Below, in pieces: positions 54,308-59,589 of a DNA stretch of 64,000 nt. The translations under genes and the position numbers were made by a program. The notes under the pieces are model-generated. The model ran no database searches. It saw only the letters and a program-made list of their open reading frames with translations, and was not told where the DNA came from. The DNA is taken from positions 19,110-83,109 of the forward strand of contig NZ_JACARE010000052.1 in the NCBI RefSeq assembly GCF_013386765.1, given 5' to 3'. Origin of the DNA: Pseudomonas yamanorum. GTDB taxonomy: Bacteria; Pseudomonadota; Gammaproteobacteria; Pseudomonadales; Pseudomonadaceae. Each line of letters starts with the position of its first letter. Position 1 is the stretch's first letter.

Positions 54308-54614
54308 ATGGTTTGTAAAGAGCCAGCAAGATGAATCCCTTTAATTTGCGGGACGTTTCCTAGAGAATCTTTCGGCCTTGTGCCTGGGGGAGTCGGTGGC
54401 TAGTCTTCGGTCCGTCGCTGGTTTTCAGTGATCGGGTTTAGCAGCCTGAACTCAATAGGCACATGTTTTACGGCACCGTTTTATGGTGGCTGTGCGTGGG
54501 GCACCTTCGGGTGCGCCGGTTTTCCTATTGACTGGTCTGCTAACCCGCGTACAGCCGCCACCCTACGTTTAGCAGCGGAGGTGGCAGCTTCTTCAGGTCA
54601 ATAGGAGCTACACC
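54308..54614 (+). promoter_or_regulatory. C4 module B: leader with paired target words
   Basis: Same plan as module A with a different a word: a1 TTAGCAG (54438-54444), b1 TCAATAGG (54452-54459), b' TCCTATTGAC (54523-54532), a' CTGCTAA (54537-54543), a2 TTAGCAG (54569-54575), b2 GTCAATAGGA (54597-54606, over the ribosome binding site). b' and b2 are complementary over ten bases. The first 75 bp are nearly identical to module A. Confidence 0.85.
54485..54562 (+). ncRNA. C4-type antisense RNA, module B
   Basis: 78 nt; closing stem GGTGGCTGTGCGTGGG / CCCGCGTACAGCCGCCACC. Compared with module A, C-G becomes T-G and A-T becomes G-C within the stem, so pairing is kept. Confidence 0.8.
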
Positions 54615-54935
54615 ATGTTCAAGATCGTCCCCGATCCACCCCGTGACCAAGCCAAAGACCGCGCCGCCTTCAACCGAGCGCTCGACCACTACTTGCCGAC
54701 CGACCCGCCGCAACCGTCGACGAACTTCTACGCCATCAGCGACGACATCAGCTTCGAAGACTCGCTGCTCTACACCGCCGACCTGCTGCACAGCGCCTCG
54801 GCCACCGCGCTCGACTGCGGCGAACAGCTGCAAAGCCCCGAACGCGCCAAAGTCCTCGCCGTATGGCACCTGCTGGAAATCGCCAAAGCAATGGTCGACC
54901 GCTCGATAGAGTGCCTGCACCCGCGCAAAACCTGA
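54615..54935 (+). CDS. DUF6124 small protein, copy 2
   Basis: 106 residues, identical in sequence to copy 1. I count eight base differences between the two genes, all synonymous. Controlled by its own C4 module B. Function unknown. Confidence 0.8.
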   Translation: MFKIVPDPPRDQAKDRAAFNRALDHYLPTDPPQPSTNFYAISDDISFEDSLLYTADLLHSASATALDCGEQLQSPERAKVLAVWHLLEIAKAMVDRSIECLHPRKT

Positions 54936-54953
54936 CGACTAACACCGAACAAA

Positions 54954-55040
54954 TGTGGGAGCTGGCTTGCCTGCGATGGCATCACCCCGGTGCCACTGAT
55001 AGACCGAGGCGCCTGTATCGCAGGCAAGCCAGCTCCCACA
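54954..55040. repeat. REP doublet
   Basis: TGTGGGAGCTGGCTTGCCTG and inverted partner, 87 bp, before the tRNA-Met promoter. Confidence 0.9.
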
Positions 55041-55150
55041 GAAGATTTATGTTGATCTTAAGAAAGGTGAAAACCCCAGGCCACTCGTCGCCTTGCCAGG
55101 TGTTTCCCGTTAAACAGTTGATAGCGTAGATAAATTTTCAAAAAAAGCGC

Positions 55151-55179
55151 TTGACGCATTCACGTTCTCCGCGAATAAT
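55151..55179 (+). promoter_or_regulatory. tRNA-Met promoter
   Basis: TTGACG (55151-55156), 17-bp spacer, AATAAT (55174-55179), then a GC-rich discriminator GCGCGCC typical of stringently controlled stable RNA promoters. Confidence 0.7.
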
Positions 55180-55190
55180 GCGCGCCACTT

Positions 55191-55267
55191 GGCTACATAG
55201 CTCAGTTGGTTAGAGCATAGCATTCATAATGCTGGGGTCCGGGGTTCAAGTCCCTGTGTAGCCACCA
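55191..55267 (+). tRNA. tRNA-Met (elongator, anticodon CAT)
   Basis: 77 nt. Acceptor GGCTACA / TGTAGCC, anticodon loop TTCATAA, T-loop GGTTCAAGTCC, encoded CCA. The first base pair is G-C, so this is the elongator form. It is the integration site of the next element. Confidence 0.95.
55235..55267 (+). other. Probable attL in the 3' end of tRNA-Met
   Basis: An integrase gene reading away from the tRNA starts 167 bp after its 3' end, and the tRNA is intact. The attachment core is therefore likely the T-arm and acceptor end of tRNA-Met. The partner attR is not in the window, so the exact core is unknown. Confidence 0.55.
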
Positions 55268-55310
55268 AGTACCGATCCATAGATGTCTACAGCAGTCTAT
55301 GAATCACCTC

Positions 55311-55338
55311 AAGAAGCCCGCCTCGTGCGGGTTTTCTT
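55311..55338 (+). terminator. Terminator after tRNA-Met
   Basis: AAGAAGCCCGC / GCGGGTTTTCTT with a five-base loop CTCGT, then further T. Its side of the att junction cannot be decided. Confidence 0.75.
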
Positions 55339-55433
55339 GTTTCTGGCTGTTCATCTCTATCTACCCCTATCCTTCCCCACCGTGTATGCCCACGTGTATG
55401 CTTCATAAATAATTGAACTGAAGGCATACAAGG

Positions 55434-56675
55434 ATGAAACGCACAGATATTAAGCGGCGCCCTCTCGCTGACACTACGCTTTCCAGCCTGGAGCCTGAGG
55501 CAGGGGCATACCGCGAGCTAGACAGCCCAGGGCTATATTTCAGGGTCAAGCCGAACGGCCAAAAGTCTTGGGAGTTACGCTACAAGAAGCCAGACGGCAA
55601 ATGGTCGTGGCTTGGCCTTGGCGGCTATCCGGAAGTGGGCGGTGCTTTCGCTCGGCAGAAAGCGGCTGATCTACGCGCCGACGCATCGGAAGGTAAGAAC
55701 CCGATCACATCCAAGAAAGCTCGCCAAGCCGCCGAGATCGATGCAGCCAACGATACCTTTGAAGCATTGGCAAGGGAGTGGCACACGTCTCGCTTGAGCG
55801 GCTGGGATGCTGGTACGGCCAAAAGGATACTTGGCGCACTTGAACGCCATGTATTCCCCTCGCTCGGTAAACGCCCCTACACCTCTATCATGTCGATGGA
55901 GTGGATGGAGCTATTGAGAGGGCTTGAACGTCAGGGGATTCTGGAGCAGATGAGCCGTGTGAGGGCCTACTGTAAAGATATCTATGACCTGGCTCGCGTA
56001 ACAGGCAGAGCCGTCAACAATCCGTTGGAGGGTGTGCATAAATTTTTGTCCTCGGGAAAGGCAGAGAACTATGCCCACGTTTCCCCCGATGAGCTTCCGG
56101 GGTTACTTCGAGCGATACGCTCCTACCCGCACGCCAAAGATGTTCAGCTCGGCCTGAGGCTGTTGACCCTGATGGCTGTACGCCCCAGCGAACTCCGAGA
56201 GGCACAATGGGTTGAGTTCGATTTCGATAAGAAGCTCTGGACCGTTCCAGTCGAGCGCAAGGGTCGCAAGAAAGGTCGTGAGCACCTGGTGCCACTATGC
56301 ACTCAAGCAGTGGAAGCACTATTAGAGCTTCGGCAACTAACCGGCGCTTACTCACTCCTGTTTCCAGGTAGAAGCGACCGCACCAAACCCCGCAGCGATA
56401 CCGTGTTCCTAATGGCACTAAGACGCCTTGGTTACGAGGGGCGCCAGACCGGCCATGGCTTCCGCCACATCGCCAGTACGATCCTCAACGAGCACGGATA
56501 TCCAGCTGACCATATCGAGGCCCAACTCAGCCACAAGGCACAAGGTGTTCGAGGGATTTACAACAAGGCTCAGTACCTTGAGCAGCGCACACAGATGATG
56601 CAATGGTACGCCGACCATCTCGATTCCCTAGAGGCCGGCAATGTAGTGCAAGGTCAATTTGGGAAGGCAGTGTGA
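55434..56675 (+). CDS. int: Tyrosine-type integrase of a P4-like element
   Basis: 413 residues. N-terminal DUF4102-like domain (about 10-95), then SAM-like core-binding domain and catalytic domain with R250, H341, R344, H367 and the nucleophile Y376. It inserts and, with an excisionase, removes the element at tRNA-Met. The GC content is lower than in the flanking chromosome. Confidence 0.95.
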   Translation: MKRTDIKRRPLADTTLSSLEPEAGAYRELDSPGLYFRVKPNGQKSWELRYKKPDGKWSWLGLGGYPEVGGAFARQKAADLRADASEGKNPITSKKARQAAEIDAANDTFEALAREWHTSRLSGWDAGTAKRILGALERHVFPSLGKRPYTSIMSMEWMELLRGLERQGILEQMSRVRAYCKDIYDLARVTGRAVNNPLEGVHKFLSSGKAENYAHVSPDELPGLLRAIRSYPHAKDVQLGLRLLTLMAVRPSELREAQWVEFDFDKKLWTVPVERKGRKKGREHLVPLCTQAVEALLELRQLTGAYSLLFPGRSDRTKPRSDTVFLMALRRLGYEGRQTGHGFRHIASTILNEHGYPADHIEAQLSHKAQGVRGIYNKAQYLEQRTQMMQWYADHLDSLEAGNVVQGQFGKAV

Positions 56676-56679
56676 ATCC

Positions 56680-56887
56680 GTTACCCCTATACCCCTTCAA
56701 AAATGGTGTTACGGGTGTTACGCGCGTTACAAACACCGTTAACCAATTGTTTTTATTGACGATATTTGGCGTTACACGCACTACAAAACTTCTGCGCACC
56801 ACGTGTTACATCGAGCAGTCGTGTTACAGAAAGGCCACGCCCGCAACTCTGCTGGCATTGGCGCTTCCACCTGCAAATCGCTGTAAC
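56680..56887. repeat. Cluster of GTTAC repeats
   Basis: GTTAC occurs at 56680, 56708, 56717, 56726, 56771, 56805 and 56823, mostly within GTGTTAC or GCGTTAC, and once inverted at 56883. Eight copies in about 208 bp of non-coding DNA. May be binding sites for an element protein, possibly at a replication origin or promoter. Confidence 0.6.
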
Positions 56888-56921
56888 AGCCTATCGACTT
56901 CGGGGCGGCGGGGAGATCTAA

Positions 56922-57866
56922 ATGGACTTTGAGCGGGGCTTCGAGCCAGAAGAGCTCGAACTCGAAATCGCAGGCTTCGACGTAACGTGCCTGGTGTGGG
57001 ATCAGGACGACGTTGAGGCAGCCGTTCGCAGCCTTGTACTGTTTCCGCAGTTCAACGAACACTTCAGAGATGCCTTTGATCTGATCAACACGGCTACCTC
57101 GTTCTGGCTTGATGAGGGCTCCTACGCTCCGTGTGCAGAGTCGGTAACAAAAGCCCTTTATCGACTTCGCGATCCCATTAGCGAGCATGCCAGTTATGCA
57201 GAGGCAGGCTCATTGCCCAATGTCATTCGACGGTTTCTTAGGGTGAGTCATTCCGCAGCAGACTCACAGCTTGCGGCTACCTTTGCCCTGGTAATGGGAA
57301 TGCAGGCTGTGGAGACGCTTGCAAATTGGCTGTTCGACCTTGAGCTCACCACTTACGACATTGATGCAGACCTGATAGAGCAGCTGAAACATGACTCACC
57401 CCGCCAGTACCTTGCCCTGATCGAAAAAGAGCGGGACCGCAGTAGCGGAAACGAAATCCGAGCACGAGAAGACTTCGCTACGTTGCTAGGAGAGGCGAAC
57501 CAGGCACTATTAATGGCAAGCCTTTATCGCCAAATAGAGCAGATGGATGTGTCCAAGAAAGGCTTCAACACATCAAGCCTGATGCATCGAATTCTAAACG
57601 ACGCCTTTTCCACAAAGGCGACGAAGAGAGGCCAGGAAGCAGGCAAGGGCAACCGTAATCCCAGCTCAAAAATACAGTCAGACACCATGGATAGAAGGGC
57701 AAAAATTAAGGCAGCAGCTGAGCAAATCATTAGCGGCAGGAAAAGTGAGAAGCGCAATCTCACCGATGCTGAACTGACCAATCTGCTTTTCGACCAGTCG
57801 GTTCATGGCACAAAAAAAACCATTCGAGAGCATTTGACCGCTCTAGGCCTTAGACCTCTGAAATAA
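56922..57866 (+). CDS. Hypothetical protein of the satellite element
   Basis: 314 residues from ATG 56922, preceded by GGGGAG. Not recognised. The N-terminal part is acidic (E-P-E-E-L-E-L-E), the centre is helical (A-T-F-A-L-V-M-G-M-Q-A-V-E-T-L-A-N-W-L-F-D), and the last 80 residues are basic with N-L-T-D-A-E-L-T-N-L-L-F and T-I-R-E-H-L-T-A-L-G, which look like a DNA-binding tail. Stand-alone gene between int and the AlpA-like gene. Confidence 0.6.
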   Translation: MDFERGFEPEELELEIAGFDVTCLVWDQDDVEAAVRSLVLFPQFNEHFRDAFDLINTATSFWLDEGSYAPCAESVTKALYRLRDPISEHASYAEAGSLPNVIRRFLRVSHSAADSQLAATFALVMGMQAVETLANWLFDLELTTYDIDADLIEQLKHDSPRQYLALIEKERDRSSGNEIRAREDFATLLGEANQALLMASLYRQIEQMDVSKKGFNTSSLMHRILNDAFSTKATKRGQEAGKGNRNPSSKIQSDTMDRRAKIKAAAEQIISGRKSEKRNLTDAELTNLLFDQSVHGTKKTIREHLTALGLRPLK

Positions 57867-57948
57867 AAAAGGGAGCGGACACAGTCCACTCCCCCTCCCC
57901 TGCGTAGCGTATGACCCGTTGTCTCAATTAACAAAGGGTTAGCTCGCT

Positions 57949-58203
57949 ATGACTACCGTATTAAAAGCAATTCCCTCGCATGATCCCTCAATGACCCTCA
58001 TCCGCATGCCCGAGGTCATTTCAATCGTAGGGCTCGCACGCCCGACTATCTACAAGCTGATGCGTCAACCTGAAAGCGGATTCCCGTTGCCGGTAAAGCT
58101 GAGTAACAGCAATGCTCGAAGCGCTCCGGTTGCGTGGGTATTGGGAGAAGTTCAGGCATGGACTCGCGCACGCATCGCAGCCCGCGATCAGGTGGCAGCA
58201 TGA
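57949..58203 (+). CDS. AlpA-like DNA-binding regulator
   Basis: 84 residues; the segment L-I-R-M-P-E-V-I-S-I-V-G-L-A-R-P-T-I-Y-K-L is the AlpA/Vis-type winged helix. Such proteins activate excision genes in P4-like elements and can act as excisionase. Overlaps the next start (ATGA). Confidence 0.85.
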   Translation: MTTVLKAIPSHDPSMTLIRMPEVISIVGLARPTIYKLMRQPESGFPLPVKLSNSNARSAPVAWVLGEVQAWTRARIAARDQVAA

Positions 58204-58505
58204 AAATTCGAGCTGCCAATAGGGCCATTTTGCAGCCCTTCTCTGTACTCAGAAAAGTCGGTTTCTCGTCACGCTGGATGCAACGTTTTGAGCGCCACCG
58301 TACAGAGCAAAAACGCCTGAACCGGGACGTGATGGTGATGCGATGGGCAGATGGCATCTGGTGCGCGTTGTCAGTTCCCTGCCAAGCCCCGCAAGCAATC
58401 ATCGTCGACGAAGGCCAACAAATCGGCGCCTACGAAGATGCACGCGCCTGCCTCGAAAGCGACTTCTTGCCTTTTGTTTCCCTGCGTTGGGAAGTCCATG
58501 CCTGA
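58200..58505 (+). CDS. Hypothetical protein
   Basis: 101 residues from ATG 58200, overlapping the AlpA-like stop. Basic N-terminus and acidic C-terminus. No family recognised; translationally coupled to the AlpA-like gene. Followed by a GGCGGC-type inverted repeat at about 58512-58540 that lacks a T-run. Confidence 0.6.
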   Translation: MKIRAANRAILQPFSVLRKVGFSSRWMQRFERHRTEQKRLNRDVMVMRWADGIWCALSVPCQAPQAIIVDEGQQIGAYEDARACLESDFLPFVSLRWEVHA

Positions 58506-58693
58506 AATGAAAACGCCCCCGGCGGCAACCGGAGGCGTTGAGGTAAATCTACATGCCTGATCAATTTATGCCGCATCGAAAAAATCCGCAAGTGATCCGC
58601 ACAGTTGCACTTTCAAAAACCGGGCGTTACTCTCTGGCCGTCGCTGCAAATTCAGCGACCGGGTTTGGCGACCCGGATAGAAAAGGCGCACAG

Positions 58694-58725
58694 GCGCCCC
58701 CATTACGATTGCAGGCGCTTTTTTT
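58694..58725 (+). terminator. Attenuator-like terminator in module C
   Basis: GCGCC (58694-58698) pairs with GGCGC (58714-58718), followed by seven T. The same GCGCC can pair instead with GGCGC at 58685-58689, which overlaps b1. The two structures exclude each other. Confidence 0.55.
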
Positions 58726-58746
58726 GTGCCCGCATTCCTATTTTAT

Positions 58747-58823
58747 GGTGGCTGTGCGTGGGAGACCTTCGGGTCTGCCGGGTTCCTTTTCCCCGGTTCG
58801 CCAACCTGCGCACAGCTGCCACC
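58747..58823 (+). ncRNA. C4-type antisense RNA, module C
   Basis: 77 nt, the length of the P1 C4 RNA as known. Closing stem GGTGGCTGTGCGTGGG / CCTGCGCACAGCTGCCACC; inner hairpin AGACCTTCGGGTCT; loop carries b' and a'. Confidence 0.85.
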
Positions 58824-58880
58824 CTAATTCGTTTGGCGACGATCAGTGGCAGCTCCTACACAGAAAAGGAGCTACACCAC

Positions 58881-59039
58881 ATGCACGCCCTCAATCCGTC
58901 CAAAATTCGCGCTGCTGCTCATCGAGCAATGGCTCTCGCCGCTTTACACGCCAATTCCAGTCTCGCTACACGCCTTTCCCGTTACAACGCCCATATGTCC
59001 AAGGCTCGCGCCCTGGAAGCCGCAGGGGGTGCCCAATGA
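58881..59039 (+). CDS. Small protein controlled by the C4 module
   Basis: 52 residues from ATG 58881, nine bases after GGAG. Rich in Ala and Arg, helical. The stop overlaps the next start (ATGA), so it may chiefly couple translation to the genes downstream, like the P1 icd reading frame. Not recognised. Confidence 0.6.
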   Translation: MHALNPSKIRAAAHRAMALAALHANSSLATRLSRYNAHMSKARALEAAGGAQ

Positions 59040-59320
59040 GCATGCTCCCAGGCTTCTCACTGCCCGAGGATCTGCTATGCGTCAGCCAGGACGCTGAAGC
59101 CGGTATTCCCATCGATGCCATCACCTGCGCCCTGGACCGAGCCGATTCAGTCCTGATGCTGCTGGAAGATCATTTAGACGGCGATAAACCCGTACTCTCC
59201 AACCGCGTGCTGTCATCCGTTATTTGGGACGTGCGCGGCACCTTGGGCTTGATCAAAACACTCGCCTTGTACGGTGACGCCTCCTCTGTGCCAATGGGCC
59301 AGAAAGGCGGTGCACTGTGA
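59036..59320 (+). CDS. Hypothetical small protein
   Basis: 94 residues from ATG 59036. The same frame is open upstream through the C4 leader but that part is not a protein. Helical with T-C-A-L-D-R-A-D-S-V-L-M-L-L-E-D-H; may be a DUF3077-like relative. Overlaps its neighbours by four bases on each side. Confidence 0.6.
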   Translation: MSMLPGFSLPEDLLCVSQDAEAGIPIDAITCALDRADSVLMLLEDHLDGDKPVLSNRVLSSVIWDVRGTLGLIKTLALYGDASSVPMGQKGGAL

Positions 59321-59589
59321 ACACTGCCACTACTCTGGGGCGTGCCGAGTTCTCGTGTGCCAACGACACCCACCAGAAGTTATTTCGAGTGAATGCAGGC
59401 GTGCCCCTTGAGGATGCGCTTGAAGCAATTTCACTGTTTCAGCACTACGCCAATCAACTGACCCTCGATGCTGCCATGAGTAACGAGGGCGAGCGTTTCA
59501 GTTGGCCGGCGTTCTACCTGGGCGAGATGGCAAAAGCACTGATCGATGACGTCAACGATGCGCTGTATGCAACGAGGACAGCACCATGA
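59317..59589 (+). CDS. DUF3077 family small protein
   Basis: 90 residues from GTG 59317. Contains L-F-R-V-N-A-G-V-P-L-E-D-A-L-E and the late M-A-K-A-L-I-D-D-V motif, as in DUF3077. Function unknown; common in Pseudomonas satellite and prophage islands. Start and end overlap the neighbours. Confidence 0.8.
   Translation: MNTATTLGRAEFSCANDTHQKLFRVNAGVPLEDALEAISLFQHYANQLTLDAAMSNEGERFSWPAFYLGEMAKALIDDVNDALYATRTAP

Larger units (their letters stand above)
58620..58880 (+). promoter_or_regulatory. C4 module C: satellite operon leader
   Basis: Hairpin CCGTCGCTG / CAGCGACCGG, then a1 TTGGCGA (58665-58671), b1 GAAAAGG (58680-58686), C4 RNA with b' TCCTTTTC (58784-58791) and a' TCGCCAA (58798-58804), then a2 TTGGCGA (58833-58839) and b2 GAAAAGGA (58863-58870) at the ribosome binding site of the gene at 58881. 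Both words differ from modules A and B but pairing is kept. This is where P4 has its immunity region. Confidence 0.88.

Noticed and set aside
58553..59035. Upstream open part of the frame that ends at 59320
   Set aside because: It runs through the structured C4 leader; the coupled ATG at 59036 explains the protein.
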